A stretch of DNA of 64,000 nt from Pseudolabrys sp. (lineage in GTDB: Bacteria > Pseudomonadota > Alphaproteobacteria > Rhizobiales > Xanthobacteraceae): positions 1-64,000 of the forward strand of contig JALHNV010000005.1 of NCBI GenBank assembly GCA_022843325.1, written 5' to 3'. The position numbers and the translations under genes were made by a program. Positions 26,600-35,209 of this stretch are shown here, piece after piece. The notes under the pieces are model-generated. The model worked only from the letters and a program-made list of their open reading frames with translations. It searched no databases and was not told the origin of the DNA. Position 1 is the first letter of the stretch. Each line of letters begins with the position of its first letter.

Positions 26600-27493
26600 A
26601 TGACCGAAAGCGCCCGCCCCATGCACGCCTGTCCGGGCCCGGATCGCCACCCGCGCAAGCCGGACTTCGTGCTGCCGCGCGGCACGTGTGACTGCCACGT
26701 CCACGTGTTCGGACCGCAGGCGGATTTTCCGTTCAGTCCGCAGCGCAGCTACACGCCGGAAGACTGCACCTTCGCGGACCTGCAGCAGTTGCACGCCACG
26801 CTGGGCGTCGACCGCGCGGTGGTCGTTCATGGCGGCGCCCACGGCACCGACAACAGCGCCACGCTGGCGGCGCTCGATCGCGATCCGGCCCGGCTGCGCG
26901 GCGTTGCCGTGATCCCGTCCGGACTGCCCCGCACAACGCTGGAAGACATGCACCGGCGCGGCATGCGCGGCTGCCGCATGTCGACGGTGGTCAGCGGCGG
27001 CGCCGATTTCTCACACCTGGAAAAACTGTCGGACGAAACGCGCGATCTCGGCTGGCACATGGTGCTGCACTTCAATCGTTCCGTCGAACTGGTTGAGGTC
27101 GAAGCGCGGCTGAAGGCAGTCCGCAGCAACTTCGTGCTCGATCATCTGGCGCGTATCACCGGCGCGGAGGGGATCGGCTCGCCGGCCTTCGCCACCTTGA
27201 TGCGGCTGCTCGACACCGACCGCTGCTGGGTCAAGCTCGCCAGCCTGTACCGGCTTTCGGCCGAGCCCTATCCGCACCGCGACATGCTGCCGATGATCGC
27301 GCGCGTCGTCAGCGCGCGTCCCGACCGCATTCTCTGGGGCAGCAACTGGCCGCACCCGATCTGCCCGGTGCCGATGCCGAATGACGGCGATCTGGTCGAT
27401 CTCGTGCCGCTGTGGTTTCCCGACGCGACCACGCAACGCCTCGCACTGGTCGACAATCCGGCGGCGCTGTACGGGTTCGACAGCGTCGCCTGA
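26600..27493 (+). CDS. Amidohydrolase, 2-pyrone-4,6-dicarboxylate lactonase-like
   Basis: A 297-residue metal-dependent hydrolase of the amidohydrolase-2 family. The first metal motif is CDCHVHVFGP (about residues 32-41), then VLDHLAR and a late RILWGSNWPHP. This spacing resembles 2-pyrone-4,6-dicarboxylate lactonase (LigI) and related lactonases of aromatic catabolism. The ATG at 26600 has AAGGA with 6 bases spacing. It diverges from the TctC-led cluster. The true substrate is probably a lactone or other carboxylic acid, but it is not proven. Confidence 0.82.
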   Translation: MTESARPMHACPGPDRHPRKPDFVLPRGTCDCHVHVFGPQADFPFSPQRSYTPEDCTFADLQQLHATLGVDRAVVVHGGAHGTDNSATLAALDRDPARLRGVAVIPSGLPRTTLEDMHRRGMRGCRMSTVVSGGADFSHLEKLSDETRDLGWHMVLHFNRSVELVEVEARLKAVRSNFVLDHLARITGAEGIGSPAFATLMRLLDTDRCWVKLASLYRLSAEPYPHRDMLPMIARVVSARPDRILWGSNWPHPICPVPMPNDGDLVDLVPLWFPDATTQRLALVDNPAALYGFDSVA

Positions 27494-27500
27494 GGCCGCG

Positions 27501-28595
27501 CTAGCGCCAATACGTATGGCGGGTCGGTCGCGGCCACGTCGTCGTCCAGGCGCGCCGCTGAATCGTTGTCTGTGTCCGGATCGGAGCGGCAGCCGTGGTC
27601 TTGCGGTTGGCCGTGTGCCGGGTCGTTGCCCCGGTGGTGTGCGGTGGCTTCCTGGCGACGCTGATGGTCGTGGTTCGGCTGGCGACCTGGGTGCGCGCAG
27701 CTTCGGGCCGCGCTGCTGGAGGGCGGGGCAGGGCCGCGGTCACGGGACGCTCGGCCATGGCGGGCGCGCTGGTCTTCACCACGCGCGGCCAACTGCCGCT
27801 GTCGGCGACCGGTGTGTCGAGCTCCGGCACCGACCTCGGCCGATCGCCGGCCGGAATGGCGTGCACCACCTTGAAGCCGCGTTTCTTCAATTCGCGCAGC
27901 AGCACCGGCACCGCCATTGCGGTGGCGGGGTGAATGTCGTGCAGCAAGAGCACGCCGCGGCCACGGCCTTCGATACGCTCCATCGCCTTGCGGACGATGT
28001 CGTCGGCGGTGACGTCGCGGAACCAGTCGTCGGCGACTTCGTCGGCGCTCCACACCGACAGCGACTTGGACGCCAGGTAGGTTTCGACCTGGCGGGTGCG
28101 CGCGAGTCCGGGGATGCGGAAGAACGGCGCCACCGCTTTCGGGTTGCCGGCGGCAGCCTGCACCGATGCGATCCCGGCGGTCACCTCGCGCTCGACCCGC
28201 GGCAACTCCATCTGGTCGAAGGTGAGCGGATGATTCTGGCTGTGCGTACCGATGACATGGCCGGCGTTGTAGATGCGCCTCACCAGGTCGGGATGCGCGG
28301 TCGCCATGCGGCCGACCAGAAAGAACGTGGCCTGCACGCATTCGCGCGCGAGGGCGTCGAGCACGCGCGTCGTGTAGGGCGGCAGCGGTCCGTCGTCGAA
28401 GGTGATCACCACCTCGCGGTCATTGAGCGGCAGCGTGTTGCGGTATTGCACCGTACCGATGCGCGGGAAGGCCGAAGGCTCGACCGTGATGGTGCGCGCC
28501 GTCCCCAGCGCTTTCGGATTGCCGGGGCAGGGCGCCGCCATTGCCGGCGCAAGGGCCACGGTCAGACAACACAACGCCAACGCAACGCGACGCAT
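27501..28595 (-). CDS. Exported polysaccharide deacetylase with basic Thr/Arg-rich tail
   Basis: A 364-residue NodB-type deacetylase with a signal peptide (AMA cleavage, about residue 21). Catalytic motifs are TFDDGP, HSQNHP, FFRIPG, DDWFRD and LLLHDIHP, all intact. After the domain (about residue 255) comes a 110-residue low-complexity tail rich in Thr, Arg, Ala and Pro, ending in RHTYWR. The target may be peptidoglycan or an exopolysaccharide. A perfect CtrA box lies 82 bases upstream. It shares the opening PCPG.P.ALGTAR block with its neighbour at 28779. Confidence 0.87.
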   Translation of the reverse strand: MRRVALALCCLTVALAPAMAAPCPGNPKALGTARTITVEPSAFPRIGTVQYRNTLPLNDREVVITFDDGPLPPYTTRVLDALARECVQATFFLVGRMATAHPDLVRRIYNAGHVIGTHSQNHPLTFDQMELPRVEREVTAGIASVQAAAGNPKAVAPFFRIPGLARTRQVETYLASKSLSVWSADEVADDWFRDVTADDIVRKAMERIEGRGRGVLLLHDIHPATAMAVPVLLRELKKRGFKVVHAIPAGDRPRSVPELDTPVADSGSWPRVVKTSAPAMAERPVTAALPRPPAARPEAARTQVASRTTTISVARKPPHTTGATTRHTANRKTTAAAPIRTQTTIQRRAWTTTWPRPTRHTYWR

Positions 28596-28676
28596 GAAGC
28601 CCCCACTGTCCCCACTCGCACGCCTTCTGGCGCGACTCCGAAATGGGAAGGCTCATCAAAACTACGCGTCGCCACA

Positions 28677-28692
28677 TTAACCAAAAATTAAC
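28677..28692. promoter_or_regulatory. CtrA box upstream of the deacetylase gene
   Basis: TTAA (28677-28680), seven bases, then TTAAC (28688-28692) match the full CtrA consensus. A further TTAA follows at 28697. It lies in the 183-base gap before the leftward deacetylase gene. CtrA control would tie the enzyme to the cell cycle. Binding is inferred. Confidence 0.65.
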
Positions 28693-28778
28693 CACGTTAA
28701 ACCGCGTGCCTGTTGGGTTGCTGCGATTTGCCGACAGGCTGCGGCAAAAATGAAACGCTGTCCTGAAATGGCACAGTT

Positions 28779-29552
28779 TTAGTTCAGCGCACCGCGGATA
28801 CCGGCGGGCACGACGTGAACGATGCGATAGCCGCGCTGCTTCAACGCGCGCAGAAAGGCGGGAAGCATGGCGGCGGTCTGCTGCTTGGTGTCGTGAAACA
28901 GCACAATGCCGCGTCCGGCCTGTTCGATGCGCGCCATGATCACGTCCAGCTGTTGCTCCGGCGACATCGGCAACCAGTCGCTGGCCCAGACATCGGCGCC
29001 GAATACGACAATGCCGCGATCGCTGAGGCGGTCGAGCAGGGGCTGGGTCGCGGCAAATCCGGGAAAGCGGAAGAACGGCATCACCGGATCGGTACGGCGG
29101 TGGCCGTAGACGGCAAACTCGTCGGCCGCGATGCCACGGTCGATCTCCGCCTCTGCCTTGTCGAGCGGCATGCGGTTCAATTCGGGATGCGAATAGGTGT
29201 GGTGGCCGATGCTGTGGCCCTCGGCCAGCGTGCGCCGCGCCAGTCCGGCATTCGCTTCTGCATTGCGGCCGAGCAGAAAAAAGGTCGCGCGCACGCATTC
29301 GCGCTTCAGCGCGTCAAGCACCCGGGGTGTGGTGCCCGGCCACGGTCCGTCATCGAAGGTCAGCACGAGTTCCTTGGCGCGCAGCGGCAACGTCGTCGGG
29401 AAATGCTTGCGGCCGACGCGCGGCGTGGTCTTGACATCGACCTCGATCACCCGCGCGGTTCCCAGCGCCTGCGGAGAGCCAGGGCAGGGCTCCGCCAGAG
29501 CGGCCGAAGGAACAAGGGCCGCGGCCAGCGCGAGAGCGACGATGCGAGTCAT
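28779..29552 (-). CDS. Exported polysaccharide deacetylase
   Basis: A 257-residue NodB-type deacetylase with a signal peptide (ALA cleavage, about residue 20). Catalytic motifs TFDDGPWPG, HTYSHPE, FFRFPGF, ASDWLPM and LFHDTKQQT are present. It is a paralogue of the protein at 27501, sharing PCPGSPQALGTAR at the start of the mature protein but lacking the long basic tail. The ATG at 29552 follows AGAGGC. It lies upstream of the other deacetylase in the same direction, but a 183-base gap with its own CtrA box separates them. Confidence 0.87.
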   Translation of the reverse strand: MTRIVALALAAALVPSAALAEPCPGSPQALGTARVIEVDVKTTPRVGRKHFPTTLPLRAKELVLTFDDGPWPGTTPRVLDALKRECVRATFFLLGRNAEANAGLARRTLAEGHSIGHHTYSHPELNRMPLDKAEAEIDRGIAADEFAVYGHRRTDPVMPFFRFPGFAATQPLLDRLSDRGIVVFGADVWASDWLPMSPEQQLDVIMARIEQAGRGIVLFHDTKQQTAAMLPAFLRALKQRGYRIVHVVPAGIRGALN

Positions 29553-29705
29553 GTTTGCCTCTGAGGTGCTGCAATTGACCGCATGAAACCTGCTGCGGCA
29601 AGCGGGCATGTGTGACAGGGTTTACGCGTTAATCATTTGCGCTGCCGCGGCGGCGCGGCGTACAAGCGGACCACTCCCGTCCCGATAATCTGACAGAGGT
29701 CCGGC

Positions 29706-31097
29706 ATGGCCGACTCCCAAGACAGCACCTTGCCGTTGCGGAACGAGGATGGCGCCATTCGCCCCGAATTCGTCGAGCGGGTCGAGAAGGCAATCGAGGC
29801 CGTCGACGTGGCCACCCTGCGTGAACAGGTCGCCGACCTGCACGAGGCCGACCTCGGCGACCTGGTGGAGGCGCTGCAACCGCCGCTGCGGTCGCGCCTC
29901 ATCGAATTGCTCGGCATCGATTTCGATTTTACCGCGCTGACCGAGATGGATCACACGGTGCGCGGCGAGATCCTTGCGGAGCTGCCGCCGCGCACCGTCG
30001 CCGACGGTGTCCGCGACCTCGATACCGACGACGCGGTCGCGGTTCTGGCCGACATTCCGACCGAGGACCGCGCCGAGATCCTCAATCAGCTGCCGACCAT
30101 CGAGCGTTTGGCGCTGTCCCGCAGCCTGGACTACCCGGCCGAGTCGGCCGGACGGCGGATGCAAACCGAGTTCATCGCCGTGCCGCCGGACTGGAATGTC
30201 GGGCAGGCCATCGACTACATGCGCGAGACCGCCGACCTGCCGGAGCGGTTCTATGAACTGTTTGTGGTCGACGCGGCGGGCAAGCTGCTCGGCATGGTGG
30301 CGCTCGACCGCCTGTTGCGTGCCAAGCGGCCGGTGCCGATCGCCGACCTGATGGAAGAAGACCGGCCGCGGGTGCGCGCCGACCAGGACCAGGAAGAGGT
30401 GGCGCGGCTTTTCCAGCGCTACAACTGGGTCGTCGCCCCCGTGGTCGATGGCAACGACCGGCTGGTCGGCGTCATCACCTTCGACGACGTCGCGGACGTG
30501 ATCGACGAGGAGGCCGAAGAGGACATCAAGGCGCTGGGCGGCGTCATCAGCGACGAGGAATTGTCCGACACGGTTTGGACCGTTGTGCGCGGCCGTTTCA
30601 ACTGGCTGCTGCTCAATCTCGGCGCTGCCTTCCTCGCCGCCAACGTGCTGGGCATGTTCGAGGGCCAGTTGCAGCAGATGGTGGCGCTGGCGGTGCTGGC
30701 GCCCGTGGTGGCCAACCAAGGCGGCAACGCCGCCATCCAGACCATGACGGTGGCGGTGCGCGCGCTTGCCACCCGCGAACTGAACGCCAGCAATGCCTGG
30801 CGCGTGATCCGGCGCGAATTGATGGTGGGACTGCTCAACGGCATCGTCTTCGCCGTCATCACCGGCGTCGCCGCCTATGTGTGGTTCGAAGTGCCGGGGC
30901 TCGGCGTGGTGATCGGCCTGGCCATGATGTGCAACCTGATCGCCGGCGCGCTGGGGGGCATTCTGGTCCCCCTGGCCATGCACCGGCTCAAGGTCGATCC
31001 GGCGGTGGCGTCGAGCCCCTTCGTCATCATGGTGACGGATGCGCTGGGTTTCTTCGCGTTCCTGACCATCGCGTCGTTGTGGTTTGGCATGAGATAG
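29706..31097 (+). CDS. mgtE: Magnesium transporter MgtE
   Basis: A 463-residue magnesium channel. The N-terminal domain of short helices (residues 20-140, LHEADLGDLVEAL) and two CBS domains (about 145-270, including GVITFDDVADVID) sense cytoplasmic Mg2+. Five C-terminal membrane helices with APVVANQGGNAAIQT and NLIAGALGG form the pore. GACAGAGG precedes the ATG. It is divergent from the deacetylase gene and followed by an inverted repeat. Confidence 0.95.
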   Translation: MADSQDSTLPLRNEDGAIRPEFVERVEKAIEAVDVATLREQVADLHEADLGDLVEALQPPLRSRLIELLGIDFDFTALTEMDHTVRGEILAELPPRTVADGVRDLDTDDAVAVLADIPTEDRAEILNQLPTIERLALSRSLDYPAESAGRRMQTEFIAVPPDWNVGQAIDYMRETADLPERFYELFVVDAAGKLLGMVALDRLLRAKRPVPIADLMEEDRPRVRADQDQEEVARLFQRYNWVVAPVVDGNDRLVGVITFDDVADVIDEEAEEDIKALGGVISDEELSDTVWTVVRGRFNWLLLNLGAAFLAANVLGMFEGQLQQMVALAVLAPVVANQGGNAAIQTMTVAVRALATRELNASNAWRVIRRELMVGLLNGIVFAVITGVAAYVWFEVPGLGVVIGLAMMCNLIAGALGGILVPLAMHRLKVDPAVASSPFVIMVTDALGFFAFLTIASLWFGMR

Positions 31098-31100
31098 CCC

Positions 31101-31138
31101 GGAAAACACGGTAGTTACGCTTCGTTCACCGTGTTTCC
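31101..31138 (+). terminator. Inverted repeat after mgtE, likely terminator
   Basis: GGAAAACACGGT (31101-31112) pairs with ACCGTGTTTCC (31128-31138) with one bulged base around a 15-base loop, three bases after the mgtE stop. There is no T run after it, so it may be a processing or stability hairpin rather than a classical terminator. Confidence 0.5.
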
Positions 31139-31184
31139 TGACCCGGCATTAAGGCTGAATCCGTAACCCTGTCGGTCTGGCGCA

Positions 31185-33044
31185 ATGGGGTGCGCCTGGG
31201 GTGATGCGGTGGACGGCGAGACCAGTGTGCAGGCGGCGGGGGCTAGCCTTGCGGGTGCGACCCGGGTGAGGGCACGGCGGCTGCTGTCCGCGTCACAGTG
31301 GATTGCCGTGCTGGCGATGCTCGCCGTCGGCGCCACCATGATCACCGCCGCCATCGGCTACGAAATGGCCCGTCGCAGCGACGAGCGCCTGTTGACCGAG
31401 CAGCGCGCCTCGCTGCGCAACGCCATGGCCGAATTCCGCGGCCTGTTCGGGCGCTCCGGCTCGCTCGACCCCGGCTTTGTGCGCATGGTTGAGCAGAATG
31501 CCGGCCTGCTGGACCTCAAGTTCGAAACCAATCCTGCTTCAAGCGGCCGCGAGATGCAGCCGGCCATCGATGCGCAGGGCCGCATCGCCGGGTTCTTCAC
31601 CTGGGACCGGATCCATCCGATGACCGACACCATGAACCGGCTGATGCCGCTGATTGCCGGTATCGCCATCGTTCTGGTGATCTTCGCCGGCTTTGCGCTG
31701 GGAATGCTGCGGCGGGCCCGCAATGAACTGGCCGCCAGCGAGGAGCAGGCGCAACGTGTCGCCGACCACGACAAGCTCACCGGGCTGCCGAACCATGCCA
31801 AGATGCTCGAACAGCTTGATCTGGCGCTGACTGAGCGAGCCGCCTCCGAGATCACCAGTTTCGTGCTGATTGAAATCGATGGCATGGCCGATATCGATGC
31901 TCAACTTGGCCTGCTCGGCAGCGAAGACGTGATTGCGGCCGCGGCCGATGTGCTGCGCCAGGCCCTGCCTGCGGGGGCAGAACTGGGCCGGATTGGCAGC
32001 GACAAGTTTGCCATCACCATCACCGGCGAGGATGAAGTGGAGCCGGCGATCCGGGTCGCGCTCGACGCCTTGGCGCGTCCCGTTACAGGCGAAACAGCCG
32101 TCCGGATCAGCGCCTATGCCGGCTTTGCCCAGGCGCCGCGGCACGCCACCACCCGCAGCGAGCTGACCCGGCGGTCCGATCTGGCGCTGCGGGCCGCTGC
32201 CGAAAAAGGGCCGGGCTCAATCGTCGTCTTCGATATGTCGCTCGACGCCGCGTCGGCCGACCACAAATTCATTACACGCGAATTGCCGCGGGCGCTTGAG
32301 GCTAACGAACTCGAACTGCATTATCAGCCGATCGTCGCCGCCAATGGCGGACGGATGGTCGGCGTGGAAGCGCTGCTGCGCTGGACCCACCCGGTGCGCG
32401 GCGCGATCGGGCCGGCGGTGTTCATCCCGATTGCGGAGCGCATGGGGCTGATGGATGCGCTCGGCGCCTTCGTGCTGCGCCGCGCGCTGCAGGAGGCCAG
32501 ACGCTGGCCGGATCTTTATATCGCGGTCAACCTGTCGCCGCTGCAAGTGCGCGACAGTAATCTGATCGAACTCGTGCGCGCCGCGCTTACGGAAAGCGGC
32601 GTCGCGCCGGAGCGGCTGGTGCTGGAAATTACCGAAGGCGTTCTGATCGACAATCCGGATGAGATGGTGCAGCGGATCGAGGAGCTGCATGCTCTCGGTG
32701 TCAGTGTCGCGCTGGACGACTTCGGCTCGGGCTACTCGAACCTCGGCTATCTGCAGCGTTTTCCGCTCGACAAGCTCAAGATCGATCGCAGCTTCGTGGC
32801 CGGGCTTGGCACGTCCGCCAACGGCGGGGTCATAATCCAGGCCATCGTGGCGCTCGGCCGCGCCCTTGGACTGACGGTGCTCGTCGAGGGTGTCGAGACC
32901 GAGCAGCAGCGGGTGTTGCTGAGGCTGGCCGGCTGCGACGAGATGCAGGGCTACCTGTTCGCCAAGCCGGCGCCGGCCCGGGCGATCGACCGGCTGCTGG
33001 CGCAGGTCAAGCAGGGCCGCACAGCGGGAGCCCTGACAGGGTAA
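31185..33044 (+). CDS. GGDEF-EAL protein with degenerate GGDEF and intact EAL
   Basis: A 619-residue membrane-bound protein. Two membrane helices (about residues 38-58 and 150-172) enclose a periplasmic sensor of about 90 residues with no recognised domain. The GGDEF motif reads GSDKF near residue 271, so cyclase activity is probably lost. The EAL domain is complete: EALLRW at residue 395, NLSPLQ, EITEGVL and DDFGSGYSNLGYL. It therefore probably degrades cyclic di-GMP, with the degenerate domain binding GTP as a regulator. The ATG at 31185 gives a plausible N-terminus but has no strong ribosome site. Confidence 0.87.
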   Translation: MGCAWGDAVDGETSVQAAGASLAGATRVRARRLLSASQWIAVLAMLAVGATMITAAIGYEMARRSDERLLTEQRASLRNAMAEFRGLFGRSGSLDPGFVRMVEQNAGLLDLKFETNPASSGREMQPAIDAQGRIAGFFTWDRIHPMTDTMNRLMPLIAGIAIVLVIFAGFALGMLRRARNELAASEEQAQRVADHDKLTGLPNHAKMLEQLDLALTERAASEITSFVLIEIDGMADIDAQLGLLGSEDVIAAAADVLRQALPAGAELGRIGSDKFAITITGEDEVEPAIRVALDALARPVTGETAVRISAYAGFAQAPRHATTRSELTRRSDLALRAAAEKGPGSIVVFDMSLDAASADHKFITRELPRALEANELELHYQPIVAANGGRMVGVEALLRWTHPVRGAIGPAVFIPIAERMGLMDALGAFVLRRALQEARRWPDLYIAVNLSPLQVRDSNLIELVRAALTESGVAPERLVLEITEGVLIDNPDEMVQRIEELHALGVSVALDDFGSGYSNLGYLQRFPLDKLKIDRSFVAGLGTSANGGVIIQAIVALGRALGLTVLVEGVETEQQRVLLRLAGCDEMQGYLFAKPAPARAIDRLLAQVKQGRTAGALTG

Positions 33045-33085
33045 GACGAAGGCGGTAATGTCGTCGCCGATCCCGGGAGGACGCG

Positions 33086-34258
33086 ATGATCCCCAATGCA
33101 TGGACGGGCTTCGACTTCGGCCTTGGCGCCGACGTCGATATGATCCGCACGACGGCCGGCGGCTTTGCTCAGGACCGCATCGCGCCGCGCGCTGCCGAGA
33201 TCGACAGCCGCAACGAATTTCCCCGCGACCTCTGGCCGGAAATGGGTGCGCTGGGACTGCACGGCATTACCGTCCCCGAAGACCTGGGTGGGGCGGGCCT
33301 CGGCTATCTGGCGCACTGCGTGGCGATGGAGGAGGTGTCGCGCGCCAGCGCTTCGGTCGGGCTGTCCTACGGCGCGCACTCCAATCTCTGCATCAACCAG
33401 ATCAACCGCAACGGCAGCGCCGAGCAGAAACGACGGTATTTGCCGAAACTGATTGCCGGCGAGCACGTCGGCGCGCTGGCGATGTCGGAGCCAGGCGCCG
33501 GGTCCGATGTCGTATCGATGCGGACCCGCGCCGACAAGAAGGGTGACCGCTACATCCTCAACGGCACCAAGATGTGGATCACCAATGGACCGGTCGCCGA
33601 CGCGCTGGTGGTCTATGCCAAGACCGACCGCACCGCCGGCGCCCGCGGGATTACCGCGTTCATCATCGAGAAGGGCATGAAGGGGTTTGCCCCGGCGCAG
33701 AAGCTCGACAAGCTCGGCATGCGTGGCTCGGACACCAGCGAACTGGTGTTCACCGACTGCGAGGTGCCGGAGGAGAATGTGCTCGGCGCCGTCGGCAACG
33801 GTGTCAACGTGCTGATGTCCGGCCTCGACTACGAGCGCGTGGTGCTGGCCGCGGGGCCCCTTGGCATCATGCAGGCCTGCATGGATGTGGTGGTGCCTTA
33901 TGTGCATCAGCGGCAGCAGTTCGGCCAGGCGATCGGCCGCTTTCAACTGGTGCAGGCCAAGATCGCCGACATGTACGTGACCATGAATGCGGCCAAATCC
34001 TACGTTTATGCGGTGGCGCGCGCCTGCGACGACGGCCGCACCACCCGGGAGGATGCCGCCGGCGCCATCCTGTATGCCGCCGAGCGGGCAACCTGGATGG
34101 CGCTGGAAGCGATCCAGTGCCTCGGCGGCAACGGCTATATCAATGACTTCCCGACCGGCCGGCTGCTACGCGATGCCAAGCTCTACGAGATCGGGGCGGG
34201 GACATCCGAAATCCGCCGGATGCTGATCGGACGGGAGGTCTTCGAGAAGACGCGCTAG
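33086..34258 (+). CDS. ivd: Isovaleryl-CoA dehydrogenase
   Basis: A 390-residue acyl-CoA dehydrogenase of the isovaleryl type, which oxidises isovaleryl-CoA to 3-methylcrotonyl-CoA in leucine breakdown using FAD. FAD-binding motifs include [13 protein letters not shown] and WITNGP. The catalytic Glu lies in LDYERVV (residue 250), the position used by isovaleryl-CoA dehydrogenases rather than the C-terminal Glu of most relatives. GGGAGGA precedes the ATG. The next enzymes of the pathway, MccB and MccA, are encoded at 48550 and 59366, not adjacent. Confidence 0.88.
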   Translation: MIPNAWTGFDFGLGADVDMIRTTAGGFAQDRIAPRAAEIDSRNEFPRDLWPEMGALGLHGITVPEDLGGAGLGYLAHCVAMEEVSRASASVGLSYGAHSNLCINQINRNGSAEQKRRYLPKLIAGEHVGALAMSEPGAGSDVVSMRTRADKKGDRYILNGTKMWITNGPVADALVVYAKTDRTAGARGITAFIIEKGMKGFAPAQKLDKLGMRGSDTSELVFTDCEVPEENVLGAVGNGVNVLMSGLDYERVVLAAGPLGIMQACMDVVVPYVHQRQQFGQAIGRFQLVQAKIADMYVTMNAAKSYVYAVARACDDGRTTREDAAGAILYAAERATWMALEAIQCLGGNGYINDFPTGRLLRDAKLYEIGAGTSEIRRMLIGREVFEKTR

Positions 34259-34266
34259 CGGGGTGG

Positions 34267-34291
34267 GTGTCACTATTTTCGCAAGTGACAC
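34267..34291. promoter_or_regulatory. Palindrome upstream of the AbrB-PIN operon
   Basis: GTGTCACT (34267-34274) and AGTGACAC (34284-34291) form perfect 8-base arms around nine bases, 28 bases before the antitoxin ATG. AbrB-type antitoxins commonly bind such sites to repress their own operon. Operator function is inferred. Confidence 0.55.
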
Positions 34292-34319
34292 TTTACCCTT
34301 CATCTGCTAAACCCGTGCG

Positions 34320-34754
34320 ATGGCACGCAGATCAAACCCGAAGGGCTTTGCCGAGCCGAAAACGCCTTACGGCGCTCCGCGCGCCGACGGCATCGTTGCG
34401 GACGACGTTGCACCGGGCAAACGCAGGCTTCCCGCGCCTGAAACGCTACCCGATGGCACCACGCGTTATTTTCTCGTCTTGGGTCCGAAGGGCCGCGTCC
34501 TGTTGCCGGTCGACCTGCGCGAGGCGATGGGCCTGCAGGAAGGCGATGTCATCACCGGCTGGCTGAAGGATGGCGAGATACGGATGCACAGTCATCGGCA
34601 CGGGCTCCGCAAGCTTCAAGGGGAGGCGTCTTCGAAGGCGGCCACTGGCGTTTATGCCTCCGACGAGTTGATCTCCGAGCGCCGCGCGGAGGCTGCCAAA
34701 GAAGATGAGGAAACGCTGCTGGAACGTCCTGCGCACAAGAAGCGACGCCGTTGA
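34320..34754 (+). CDS. SpoVT/AbrB-domain antitoxin
   Basis: A 144-residue protein with a central AbrB swapped-hairpin DNA-binding domain (about residues 52-90: LGPKGRVLLPVDLREAMGLQ then GDVITGWLKDGEIRM). Flanks are charged, and the C-terminal part (ERRAEAAKEDEETLLER) would wrap the toxin. Its stop overlaps the TTG start of the PIN gene (TTGA), a typical antitoxin-toxin arrangement. The N-terminal 45-residue extension is longer than in VapB and MazE. Confidence 0.8.
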   Translation: MARRSNPKGFAEPKTPYGAPRADGIVADDVAPGKRRLPAPETLPDGTTRYFLVLGPKGRVLLPVDLREAMGLQEGDVITGWLKDGEIRMHSHRHGLRKLQGEASSKAATGVYASDELISERRAEAAKEDEETLLERPAHKKRRR

Positions 34755-35134
34755 CCGTGGCGGTACTGGACGCCTCGGCGGTGCTGGCCGTCTATTTCAA
34801 CGAACCGGGCGCCGAACCGGTGCGGGCGACCTTGCCGGGTGCGCTGCTGTCGTCGGTCAATTACACTGAGGTGATCGGCAAGTGCCTCGACCGAGGCGAA
34901 ACAATTGGTGCCGTCATGCGCAACCTTGCCCTCATGGGCCTGACGATCATCGCCCATGACGCCCGTTTGGCACGCCGTGCCGGCGAACTCCGTCCGCTCA
35001 CAAAGGCACGGGGTCTGTCGCTTGCCGATCGCGCCTGTCTCGCTCTGGCCGAGCGCGAGGGAGGGCCCGTTCTGACCGCCGACCGCTCATGGCGGGTGCT
35101 TGGCCTAGACGTTGAGGTCCGCCTCATCCGCTAG
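34751..35134 (+). CDS. PIN-domain toxin (VapC family)
   Basis: A 127-residue PIN-domain RNase. The acidic active site is present: Asp in VLDASAVLAVYFNEP, Glu in VNYTEVIGK, Asp in SLADRACLALAE and Asp in VLTADRSW. Such toxins cut tRNA or rRNA. The start is the TTG at 34751 overlapping the antitoxin stop, or the GTG at 34757. It is the second gene of a type II toxin-antitoxin pair. Confidence 0.87.
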   Translation: MTVAVLDASAVLAVYFNEPGAEPVRATLPGALLSSVNYTEVIGKCLDRGETIGAVMRNLALMGLTIIAHDARLARRAGELRPLTKARGLSLADRACLALAEREGGPVLTADRSWRVLGLDVEVRLIR

Positions 35135-35209
35135 GCCATCGCCCATTAACTTTTGCCTGTCCCGAATCAGCTAGCTCATTGGCCGACCATCTTTTTGGGA
35201 GAGGCGGCC

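Noticed and set aside
31185..33044. Active diguanylate cyclase
   Set aside because: GGDEF motif is GSDKF, so activity is unlikely; only the EAL part was kept as catalytic.
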